DNA of 64,000 nt from CAXQZM01 sp965229645. GTDB lineage: Bacteria; Pseudomonadota; Alphaproteobacteria; UBA7985. The notes beneath the pieces are model-generated. The model did not search any database. It saw nothing but the letters and a program-made list of their open reading frames with translations, and was not told where the DNA came from. The position numbers and the translations under genes are program-made. The DNA is taken from NCBI GenBank assembly GCA_965229645.1, contig OZ245893.1:1240001-1304000 (forward strand), written 5' to 3'. This document shows, one piece after another, positions 1 through 7,628 of the stretch (the stretch's first letter is position 1; the number at the start of each line of letters is the position of its first letter).

Positions 1-609
1 ATGAGCCGCAACCTGTGGCCAGAAAGGCACCGCAGTCCTTATGCGGGAGAAACCCCGATTGAGGCGCTAGGTGACGAGTTGATGGATTTGTTTGACCGCG
101 CCTTCTCTACAAGCCCCAATGTTCGCCCTTCGGCGAAGGAATGGCAGTTGGAACTAACCCACGCACTGGACAACACTTGGATACATGACTGTGGCGGTGT
201 GTTTGTCTGCAATGATGCGCAAACGCTGACTTGCCCGCACTGTGGGGAGATCGGCGCTCGGCCGCCTGAGAATCCACTGTCGGCCAGCGGCAACGCCGCA
301 GGCCCTCAAATAGAAGTCAGACTGACGGTTCCCGATCATGGCGTTGACGAAAAACTCGTCATCACACCGCCACAGGTCTTAACCCTAGGACGGGATACCA
401 TCCCCAACCTGCCGCAAACAGTTTCTGGTAAGCATCTCAACCTCGCGTGGATACGCCATCAGCTAACGGTTCAACACATTGGTCGCAATGAGAGCCTCGT
501 GAATATTGACGGGACATACCTGCCGTTCAGCTTCGTGAACTTGCGGCGAGGTGAGGTGGCGGAGTTGAAATTGGCGGGCACAGCAGCTCGACTGAAAGTA
601 ACGGACTAG
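1..609 (+). CDS. C-terminal part of a kinase-like protein with zinc ribbon and FHA-like domain (partial)
   Basis: The reading frame is open from the first base, so the true start lies outside the window. Residues about 25-55 look like the end of a Ser/Thr kinase C-lobe, with the RPSAKEW element followed by an alpha helix. A CxxxxxC...CPHCG zinc-ribbon-like segment follows at about 63-81, then a beta-rich region with LTLGRD, SGKH and N-residue spacing that resembles an FHA phosphopeptide-binding fold. Kinases with a C-terminal zinc ribbon occur in bacterial PP2C/VWA/kinase triads (family knowledge). The phosphatase and VWA partners would have to lie upstream and cannot be seen. Domain calls are by eye; the kinase tail is more secure than the FHA. 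Confidence 0.6.
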   Translation: MSRNLWPERHRSPYAGETPIEALGDELMDLFDRAFSTSPNVRPSAKEWQLELTHALDNTWIHDCGGVFVCNDAQTLTCPHCGEIGARPPENPLSASGNAAGPQIEVRLTVPDHGVDEKLVITPPQVLTLGRDTIPNLPQTVSGKHLNLAWIRHQLTVQHIGRNESLVNIDGTYLPFSFVNLRRGEVAELKLAGTAARLKVTD

Positions 610-849
610 CATGCCTGTGTGTGCAGTTCTCTCAACAAGTTCGCGAATTCTAGCATCAAGCACTTGAAAAATTCTCACTTGTTCACACTTACTACGTACT
701 TTCTCCAGCAAAGGACTCAGAGATGACGGACCTCCAAGCACTCTCAATCACCAAATGTGATTGATTATTGAGCTTCATCACAATTCCGTTGTAGAGATCG
801 TACCAAAAACCGATACCCCATTGCAAGAATAAGAACCCACTTAAACACT

Positions 850-1095
850 ATGACTAAGAAATCAACTATAGATCATGTTTGGAATAAGGCGTCAAAAGTT
901 CGAGGCAAAAATCCGAATCTTTATCGCCGTGATTCAAAAGGGAATGAAATATACAAACCTTCCTACGGTAAAAATGGTGAGAAAAGCTGGCAAATTGACC
1001 ATATCAAACCAAAGTCCAAGGGTGGTTCAAACGATCGAAGAAATTTGCAGGCTCTGCAAACGGACGCCAATAGGAAAAAAAGTGATAAGTACTGA
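850..1095 (+). CDS. Small HNH endonuclease
   Basis: An 81-residue protein, nearly all of it one HNH nuclease domain. The motif is visible as WQIDHIKPKSKGG (residues about 47-59) followed by NLQAL and a terminal N/KK segment, matching the H-N-H metal-finger arrangement. It is lysine-rich and AT-richer than the core genes, suggesting acquisition. It has no clear operon partner: 240 bp of apparently non-coding sequence separates it from the kinase-like gene upstream, and the next gene downstream is on the opposite strand. Free-standing HNH proteins of this size occur in phage and defence loci; whether it acts as a restriction or homing-type nuclease cannot be decided. Confidence 0.75.
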   Translation: MTKKSTIDHVWNKASKVRGKNPNLYRRDSKGNEIYKPSYGKNGEKSWQIDHIKPKSKGGSNDRRNLQALQTDANRKKSDKY

Positions 1096-1180
1096 CATAT
1101 CGTTGCGCAGAATTGCTTTATCTAAGGTAGATTTTATTATTTGCAGACCTCAGAAATTCAATGTGTGATTTTGAGACTTG

Positions 1181-2164
1181 TCAGCATGAACGATAGGTAA
1201 GACATCGAAATCCTACTTTATTGTCAGAGTGTTGCAAGCTCTTGCGAAGTCGGTTTATGAAATTTCGGCATGCCTCCTCAGTCCAAAAACCTGAGATAGG
1301 CAAAGTGCCTTTGATATTTTCAAGCATCGCGTGGTCAATCGCTGAGATGACTCCAATCAAAAACTGCCCTTCTACATCATAGACTTGTAGGGGTTTGCCC
1401 TCATGGGTTCCCAAAAGCTGTGGAGCCTTGGCGTCTAATTCATGAACAGCTATTCCCATACCTAGCCAACGTTGGTTCCCTTGGCAAATGGGACTTTGAG
1501 ACAAAGCGAAGAAAAATCCAGCTTGGTGGCTTGACGCGACTTGCGCTACCTCCAACCATAGCTGCTGTCCAAATGAATAAGAAGGCAGGTCCTCCGCAAT
1601 GGTGAGGAGCGCTTCGCCTCTAGGTCTTTGCTGGCCCATCATGTATAACTTTTCGGCATCAATTAAGCGAAGAACTGGTCCTGAACTCGAGATTAATAAT
1701 TGCGCAACACTGAATGCCGATAGGTCATCTGGCCAAGGTAGCATCTGCGCCAATCCCTCTTGGATCAGCAAACTGGGATTAGCCGTGACTATTTTACTAG
1801 CTTCGAATTTACTACCCCACTCTGCGCCAAATAACTCACTAAATGCCAAGTGGATCCACTCTGCTTCTCTTGGAGAAAAACTAGCCTTTCCTCGGCAGAG
1901 ATTTGCCAAACGCGTGTCACCGTAGTTTCGCGTATCAGCAGGATTTCGGTCGTTAACGGTTGAACGATTGTTGATCGTCGGTGCATCCGAGTAAATGATG
2001 GAAGCCAATCCCTGCTGGGTACCTGCCCTGTTACCGAGAACCTTGCTGCTGGCAACAATTTTGACTAGTGCAGCGGCATGAGCGTTGGAGCCAAGCAGTC
2101 GCTTCTCCTTGGTGATCGTTTCTATGTACTCCCGAGTGACCTGTTCTGGCATAAGGACCCCCAT
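1181..2164 (-). CDS. Hypothetical protein, divergent from the HExxH protein gene
   Basis: 327 residues, not recognised. No signal peptide or membrane segment is visible. The N-terminal third is charged and N/D/R rich (NNRSTVNDRNPADTRNYGD), and the remainder looks like an ordinary mixed alpha/beta cytoplasmic protein. A second in-frame ATG four codons in (base 2152) is preceded by a GGGGGT run at good spacing and may be the real start. It is transcribed divergently from the 568-residue gene at 2226, with only about 60 bp between them, so they may share a control region and function. Codon use and composition are AT-richer than the housekeeping genes further along. Confidence 0.6.
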   Translation of the reverse strand: MGVLMPEQVTREYIETITKEKRLLGSNAHAAALVKIVASSKVLGNRAGTQQGLASIIYSDAPTINNRSTVNDRNPADTRNYGDTRLANLCRGKASFSPREAEWIHLAFSELFGAEWGSKFEASKIVTANPSLLIQEGLAQMLPWPDDLSAFSVAQLLISSSGPVLRLIDAEKLYMMGQQRPRGEALLTIAEDLPSYSFGQQLWLEVAQVASSHQAGFFFALSQSPICQGNQRWLGMGIAVHELDAKAPQLLGTHEGKPLQVYDVEGQFLIGVISAIDHAMLENIKGTLPISGFWTEEACRNFINRLRKSLQHSDNKVGFRCLTYRSC

Positions 2165-2225
2165 ATTGATTTATAAGTGATATTCTGCGACTTAGCACGA
2201 AAATGCTCTTCCGCCCCAGACGCAT

Positions 2226-3932
2226 ATGCGTCCCTTGACGCCCATCTTACCTATGAATCGCCCGTTACCCGAAACGCTTGAACACTTTTATCTAAATGGC
2301 AGCAACATGCCATCTGGATCCTACGATCCCAAAACCCAAGCTAGAAGAATTAGAACGGGCGAAGATCCCCGCGCCCCTACGGCGCGCATGGCCTCAAATC
2401 ATGAACTATATCATTCTATGCTAGCGACGACGACGGGCTTTGGAACAGTTTCCATTTTGACGGGTGCCATGATGGCACACGGCAAGGAAGAGATGCGAAC
2501 GTTGTTCCAGCAACTCATGCGTCACTCGCACTATACTCATGAGGCCTTTGCTACCGCTTCGGGATTGTTCTCGGTTTCCCGAGGCGCGAGCTACGATACG
2601 GACTTGCTCAAGGACTATCCCGCTTATCAGACTTATTTTAACTTGTGGCAGCCTTTAATGGCGAAAGCACCTCATCCAATCCTTGCTCAAGTCGCATTGG
2701 AACAATTAACTCGTCTCGCCATGCAACCAGGATTGGACTTGACTTTGGCAAAAAAACCGATCACAGACTGGCAGGGCTTCCGACTAGACACGCCTCTCCA
2801 GCCTGATGCACGGCTGAAAAAGCTTCTCTCAGAGGAATTTCTGGAAGTTATGTTTCGAGCTAAACCTCAGTTGGATAGACACGCGCAACTTGTTGTAGAC
2901 CAACTCCATAATAACAGTCTCACTATTGGTGACGGACGCGCGCTCATCCGACAAGCCAAAAACGACATAGTTCTAGATGCATTTGGCGGACTTTACTTTG
3001 AACTTGCAAAGCACCGCCTCGACAACTTGGGTTTGCCGAGTCTCGACTACAATGGCCACATGGCTTTCACCCAAGAACTGACACAGCTGACGGAAATCTA
3101 TCTTGGCGTTATACTTCCGTTTCGACCGCCAAAGACCGATGAAACTCGCGAAGATATCTTGCTTGCTGATTTCGCTAGTGAAACGTTGACCCTGCATGAA
3201 GGTTCATTGCCCGCATTCATCGTTGATAGTGAAGATCTAGTGAATTTCGATGCTCATGATTTTCTAGGCGGTACTAAGGAAGAACCGAGGGTTCACATAT
3301 TGGGTTATAACAAGGCTCGTCTACGCAACCAGTACACCTTTGATCCCGAAAGTTCAGAATTACTAAATCTCTGGCCCTATGACCCTCTACTCGCCCTGCG
3401 CCGCCGCATTACCGACACTAATAGCGATGAACTCCAAGCGATTGAACTAATTGGTGTCTCAACGCCTGAAGCGCTGGGTAAGCTGGCAAAGCTTTGGCCT
3501 AACCATACCAAATATGTACCTATTGTCTCCGCTCGTACTCTCCAAGACGAACTATGGAGGAAAACTTGGTTTGAGATTCTCCGCGGCCTAGGCCCGCTGC
3601 CTGTCCTACTCGACATCAGTCCCTTTGCCGCACTAAGATCGTGGCGTAGTAACGGTCTCAAAATTCTATATCACCGTGTTACAATGCAATTTGAAGGTAA
3701 TGCAGTTGAAGAAGCCGCCAAATTCGAAATATTCGTTTGGTACATAGAGCAAGAAAGACTGATCTATTTCACTCCATTGACCGCAAATCTCGCTGGAGCA
3801 ATAGCTTATGAGTCTCGTAAATATCCTAATCACTTCATCTCGGAGGCAAGCTTCGTCAACGAGAATCAAGATTTGCTGATTCTTGCCTTTAGTCACGTCG
3901 TTCGTGAGGAGTGGACCTTTGGGTTCGAATAA
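2226..3932 (+). CDS. Hypothetical protein with HExxH motif
   Basis: 568 residues, family not recognised. Residues 59-63 read HELYH, an exact HExxH zinc-metallopeptidase motif inside a likely helix, and a further HE pair follows at 105-106 (THEAFAT), which could supply a third ligand or be chance. There is no signal sequence, so a cytoplasmic location is expected. The C-terminal half is rich in aromatic and acidic residues without obvious repeats. It sits between a small HNH nuclease and restriction genes and is divergent from an unknown gene, a typical accessory-island setting. Peptidase activity is inference from one motif only. Confidence 0.65.
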   Translation: MRPLTPILPMNRPLPETLEHFYLNGSNMPSGSYDPKTQARRIRTGEDPRAPTARMASNHELYHSMLATTTGFGTVSILTGAMMAHGKEEMRTLFQQLMRHSHYTHEAFATASGLFSVSRGASYDTDLLKDYPAYQTYFNLWQPLMAKAPHPILAQVALEQLTRLAMQPGLDLTLAKKPITDWQGFRLDTPLQPDARLKKLLSEEFLEVMFRAKPQLDRHAQLVVDQLHNNSLTIGDGRALIRQAKNDIVLDAFGGLYFELAKHRLDNLGLPSLDYNGHMAFTQELTQLTEIYLGVILPFRPPKTDETREDILLADFASETLTLHEGSLPAFIVDSEDLVNFDAHDFLGGTKEEPRVHILGYNKARLRNQYTFDPESSELLNLWPYDPLLALRRRITDTNSDELQAIELIGVSTPEALGKLAKLWPNHTKYVPIVSARTLQDELWRKTWFEILRGLGPLPVLLDISPFAALRSWRSNGLKILYHRVTMQFEGNAVEEAAKFEIFVWYIEQERLIYFTPLTANLAGAIAYESRKYPNHFISEASFVNENQDLLILAFSHVVREEWTFGFE

Positions 3933-4377
3933 ATATACGAGCACTCATAACTAGGAACGAATATATCACTAAGTGCACGGATGTGTTCATATTCCAACAA
4001 AAGTCAGAAAACAACCGCCGTCACTCCAGAAGTCAGAACCATTATTCTAACAAAATCCGATCAGATTTGGCGCTATCAGAGAGAATCATACTCTCCCACG
4101 GGAGAGATTTTTATGAGGATTCAATGAGTTTTCCACCTAATCTACTGTACTCAGAACCATTCTTTCAAAGCCTATAACTCCGCACCAAGGTAATTGCCTA
4201 ATTATGAGAATATCCACTGATATCTATAGCTCTGACCTCAGTCCAAGAACTTCTAAACATTCTTCTAAACAATTGAAAGAAAATTGAACGAAGGCAAATT
4301 TCTATATTGCACTTTAGATCCTTATCTGGTAAGGGTTTTGCAATCTTTAATTGAACTATTTTGGCTGAAATCTCATG
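3933..4377. other. AT-rich intergenic region without a supported gene
   Basis: About 445 bp of AT-rich sequence between the HExxH gene and the first copy of the duplicated nuclease module. Short open frames exist but none has a plausible ribosome-binding site, domain signature or coding-like composition. No hairpin followed by a T-run was seen. Confidence 0.5.
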
Positions 4378-4639
4378 CTCATCACCCGCTCCAACTTGCT
4401 TTATGTATTTGGAAAGCCATGGGTTTATTGGGCTTTGCTACGGGATCATACGATACCCTGATCATGGAGCAACACACAGGAGACAAGGGTCCCCTCAACC
4501 ATCATTTTGGGCAAGGCTCCTGCCACGACTTTTTGGGGCCTGGCTTGACGGCTTGATTAGTCGAACTGTTGTGATTTGCGAATTCTCTGGCACTGGTTGG
4601 CGCTGGGTGCCAGTATCGCCAGCTAGAAGGAGTTCAGCC
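4378..4639 (+). repeat. Conserved leader of nuclease module, copy A
   Basis: This 5' segment is nearly identical to 17158-17419: by eye roughly five substitutions in the first 200 bases. The reading frames that follow in the two copies differ far more (roughly a quarter of bases). The last 50 bp before the start codon also diverge, except for the AGAAGGAG ribosome-binding site. No convincing peptide is encoded in it. It may be a structured leader, an RNA gene or a recently homogenised mobile segment. Confidence 0.6.
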
Positions 4640-5829
4640 ATGCGCGGCTTAGTCACCTACGATGAGGGCAAAACCTCAACGCGCCTCAATCGTGTTTCCT
4701 TAAGCGAGACTAAACAGGGATTTGACGAGGCTTGGTTGCAAGACATCATGCACACCAACCCTGATCTCATCCCCTTGACGATATCGCCCCAGGAGCGGGG
4801 ACCTACATCCCTGTTTGCCGTGAACTAAGCATCCCAAAACCAGGCGGCGCAATTTTCCTTGATTTGTTCGGCCTTACACTCTCGGGCAAGCTGGTCCTGA
4901 TTGAGTGCAAACTCTGGCGCAATCCGCAGGCCCGCCGCGAGGTGGTCGCGCAGGCGCTCGAATACGCGGCCCTTATGCGAGCTTGGTCCTATGCTGATCT
5001 GACAGCGCGTCTTAAGTCGAAACTCGACAACCAAAGCCAGAATCCACTTTACGACCTGGCCAAAGAACACGACGCAACACTCAATGAGGCGAAGTTTGTC
5101 GATCAGGTCACACGCAGCCTCAACAATGGCGACTTTATCCTGATCATCGCAGGCGACGGCATCCGTTCCGACGTCCAGGCCATGTCGGAGCATTTGAACC
5201 AAAGCGGCAACGCCGCCATCTTCTCTCTGCTAGAGGTGCAGCTTTGGCAAGCCGACGATGGGGCGCTGACCATCCTGCCATCGATTCCTGTAAAGACCAA
5301 GGTCATCAAACAGCGCGTGATCGTATCAGAACACGGGACGCCCTTAAACCTAGATACCCCTGAGACCGAAAAGACCCAAACTGAAGCCATCGTTGATCCT
5401 GAGCGCGCCGCCCAGCGCAGTACCGCCCGCGCTTTCTGTCAACGCTTCATTGATGAAGTGCGGTTTGATCACGCAGAACAACCCGCGCCCCGCCATGGCG
5501 GCCATAATTTTGTGCGCCTCGCTCTGCCTGAACCTATGGACCCGCTTACGGCTTATCGTACCGTCAAAGGGTCTGCGGGCTTTTTTTGCGACGTTGTGGA
5601 GTAAGAAGGCCAAGGTCTCATTGCCGATCTGAAAGCCAGCATTGAAGGCATGTCAGCCGAGGTTGGCGCAACCCTTGTCCTGGACGAAAATAAACGCGAC
5701 CCACACAAGGTGTCGCTGAGCGTATCCTATGAGCGCCAAACAAGCGACGACGAAGCAATATTGATGTGGTTCAAAGTCACCGCAAACAAGCTGACCAGTT
5801 CGCTGCGAACTTTCCTTGCGCAGTACTAA
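4640..5829 (+). pseudogene. Broken copy of PD-(D/E)XK-type nuclease gene
   Basis: Start at the ATG preceded by AGAAGGAG, as in the intact paralogue at 17420. The first 46 codons align with the paralogue, then a frameshift near 4775-4790 (around the LIPL region) moves the frame. The frame beginning near 4864 continues the match through the putative active site (LIECKLWRNPQARREV) to VVE, where an in-frame TAA at 5602-5604 interrupts it. After that stop the same frame continues the homology to the end (LTSSLRTFLAQY, stop 5827-5829). Two independent disabling lesions make this a clear pseudogene rather than a single sequencing error. Confidence 0.85.
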
Positions 5830-5856
5830 AATCAGCAGAACTCAGAACTGATGAAT

Positions 5857-5903
5857 TTGAACCTGGGTTCAAAAACAAGAAAGAAAACTTGAACCCAGCT
5901 TCA
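5857..5903. promoter_or_regulatory. Paired dyads TTGAACCnnGGTTCAA
   Basis: TTGAACCTGGGTTCAA at 5857-5872 is a perfect 7+7 bp dyad with a 2-bp centre. A one-mismatch copy lies at 5888-5903. The same dyad recurs at 7177-7192, right after the resolvase gene, and at 16963-16978 with one terminal mismatch. Such a site could be an operator or a recombination-related binding site; the function is not known. Confidence 0.5.
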
Positions 5904-5944
5904 ATTGTCATTGATTCTTGACATAAAATCAGTTAGATATTTGC

Positions 5945-6446
5945 ATGAAAGCACCTAAGCCGACATTCTGGACTTTGGAGAATTTGGGCCAAGAACGCCT
6001 CTCCAAAAACTTCCAATTCCGACAGTTTCTTTATTCAGAAATCGCCATCTCATCAGGCATCGCCAACATGCCTGATGATCCCGAGCTTGCCGTGGAAGCT
6101 GGCCGCAAGTTGTGCGAACATATCCTTGAGCCGATTTGCGAGATGTTCGGCCCAATCATTGTGCGTTCAGGTTATCGTTCCTGCATTCAACGCAGGGGAG
6201 ACGCCCTTCAAGCATTGGCAAGATTTCGCTTGGTATCTGGATGAAAAGCTGGATCACAACGGCATCACCTTCTTCAAGCGAGATTTCGCCTTCAACATCG
6301 GCTGGGCCATGGACGGCGACCCAACGATCTACAGCACCCGCACCGACGGCTCCAAGACCTTGCGCAATACCAAGCGCTCAAAGGAAGAGCGGCAGGCCGC
6401 CAAGGACAACCCGCACCCACCGACCAGGCAGGGCGGTTTGGTCTGA
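5945..6446 (+). pseudogene. M15-like peptidase remnant with internal deletion
   Basis: The first part (FRQFLYSEIAISSG, then RKLCEHILEPI and VRSGYRS) and the last part (VPAF, HWQDFAWYLDEKL, FAFNIGW) match the two ends of an M15-type D,D-peptidase-like family seen in alphaproteobacterial genomes. The two parts lie in different frames: the first ends near 6184, and the second frame carries on to TGA at 6446. The central stretch that should hold the Zn-binding histidines and aspartate is absent, so the gene has lost its catalytic core. Family assignment is from memory of the pattern. Confidence 0.6.
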
Positions 6447-6467
6447 TGATGCCCATCCTCTCAAACC

Positions 6468-6584
6468 GTGTCTCAATAGGGCGTGGTGCTGAGAGACGGG
6501 CAACCAATCCTCCCTGGTGTCTCACACGGGTGGGTTTGGGCCTTAAGAGACAGAAGTCTCACAGGGTCCTGACCCTTGAGAGAC
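6468..6584. promoter_or_regulatory. Three-dyad res-like site upstream of the resolvase
   Basis: Three inverted pairs of GTCTCA/TGAGAC half-sites: GTGTCTCA...TGAGAGAC at 6468-6497 (30 bp), GTGTCTCA...TAAGAGAC at 6517-6551 (35 bp) and AAGTCTCA...TGAGAGAC at 6554-6584 (31 bp). Site lengths, order and spacing resemble the I-II-III layout of gamma-delta/Tn3 res sites, with the presumptive crossover site farthest from the recombinase gene. The array ends 34 bp before the resolvase ATG, so it should also autoregulate that gene. Confidence 0.8.
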
Positions 6585-6618
6585 ACTTCACCCCAAAAGC
6601 GAAAAGAACGCCTTGAAA

Positions 6619-7173
6619 ATGGACATTGGATACGCACGGACATCAACCGCCGATCAAGAGGCAGGCTTTGAGGCCCAGCTCCGCGACCTAAATACCGTCG
6701 GCGTTGAGAGGGTGTTTCAGGAAAAAGTCTCATCGGTTGCCATACGCGAACAGCTCGAGGCAGCGCTAGACTTTGTTCGCGACGGCGACACCCTGGTCGT
6801 CACCAAGCTGGACCGCCTGGCCCGTTCCACCGCCGACCTGCTCAAGTTTGTTGACCACCTGCAATCCAAGAATGTCGGTCTCCGCATCCTGGACTTCGGC
6901 GGCGGGGAGATTGATACGAGCTCGCCCAACGGCAAACTGACCCTAACCATGTTCGCCGCCATGGCACAGTTTGAGCGGGAGATCATGCTAGAGCGCCAGC
7001 GCGAGGGCATCGCCAAGGCCAAAGCAGAAGGGAAATACCAGGGCCGCGCGCCCACGGTGCTGAAACGCGCCGCTGAGATCAAAGCCCTTAAGGCCGAGGG
7101 CATGGGGGCAACAAAGATTGCGGAGCACCTCGGCGTTGCCCGTGCGTCGGTATATCGGGCCTTAGCTGCCTAA
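6619..7173 (+). CDS. Serine recombinase, resolvase/invertase family
   Basis: 184 residues from the ATG at 6619 (a TTG two codons upstream is less likely). The N-terminal catalytic domain begins IGYARTSTADQ; the nucleophile is the Ser in the YARTS segment. Further hallmarks are LVVTKLDRLARS (about residues 58-69), GKLTLTMFAAMAQFERE (110s-120s) and a C-terminal helix-turn-helix (GATKIAEHLGVARASVYRAL). Length is normal for the small resolvases. A three-dyad res-like site lies immediately upstream, supporting a resolvase rather than an invertase role. It probably came with a Tn3-like transposon or plasmid, of which no transposase remains here. Confidence 0.92.
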   Translation: MDIGYARTSTADQEAGFEAQLRDLNTVGVERVFQEKVSSVAIREQLEAALDFVRDGDTLVVTKLDRLARSTADLLKFVDHLQSKNVGLRILDFGGGEIDTSSPNGKLTLTMFAAMAQFEREIMLERQREGIAKAKAEGKYQGRAPTVLKRAAEIKALKAEGMGATKIAEHLGVARASVYRALAA

Positions 7174-7176
7174 AAA

Positions 7177-7192
7177 TTGAACCTGGGTTCAA
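7177..7192. promoter_or_regulatory. Dyad TTGAACCTGGGTTCAA
   Basis: An exact copy of the 16-bp dyad at 5857, beginning four bases after the resolvase stop codon. Together with the 5857 copy it brackets the M15 remnant and the resolvase. Confidence 0.5.
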
Positions 7193-7244
7193 ATTTTGTC
7201 TCCCATTTGGTTCACAAGGGACTTATTGTGGTTTTAGCGCGGAT

Positions 7245-7579
7245 GCTATGTTGACCTGGTCCGCATCAGCCCCCAGGGGCATTTGCGTTGATTGAGGAGG
7301 CACCGACATGGATACCAAGTCACCTGCTGGAAAGATGACGCTGACCATGTTCGCGACAACGTCGCTGTTTGAGCGTGCGAATATGCTCGCCCGCCAGAGC
7401 GAAGGTGTCACCAGGGCGAAGCTGAGGCCAAGTAGAAGGGCCGCGATCCAGCGCTGCGGCATAAGGTTAACCAGGCGCTTGAGATCAAAGCTAAAGGTGT
7501 GAAGGTGATTGATGTTGCAAAACAACTATCTCTTGGCGTTTCAACCGTTTACCGGGTAGTTAGGGTCCAATCTACGTGA
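7245..7579 (+). pseudogene. Relic of a second serine recombinase gene
   Basis: From about 7308 the frame reads DTKSPAGKMTLTMFATTSLFE and RQSEGVTRAK, aligning with the conserved second half of the catalytic domain of the resolvase just upstream. A frameshift after this (near 7430) moves the homology to a frame ending in VIDVAKQLSLGVSTVYRVV, the helix-turn-helix, with its stop at 7577-7579. The N-terminal half, including the catalytic serine, is missing. It is diverged from the intact gene, so it is an older relic rather than a recent duplicate. Confidence 0.75.
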
Positions 7580-7628
7580 ACCCTGGTGCACGTATTTTTG
7601 CTTGTGCAGTTTGCGGGAAAGCCTTCTC

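Noticed and set aside
3911..4177. 88-codon open frame after the HExxH gene
   Set aside because: It overlaps the end of that gene, is AT-rich without domain features and has no ribosome-binding site.
4284..4556. Small protein encoded by the conserved leader of the nuclease module
   Set aside because: The changes between the two leader copies are not biased to silent positions in any single frame, and no start/ribosome-binding pair is shared by both copies.
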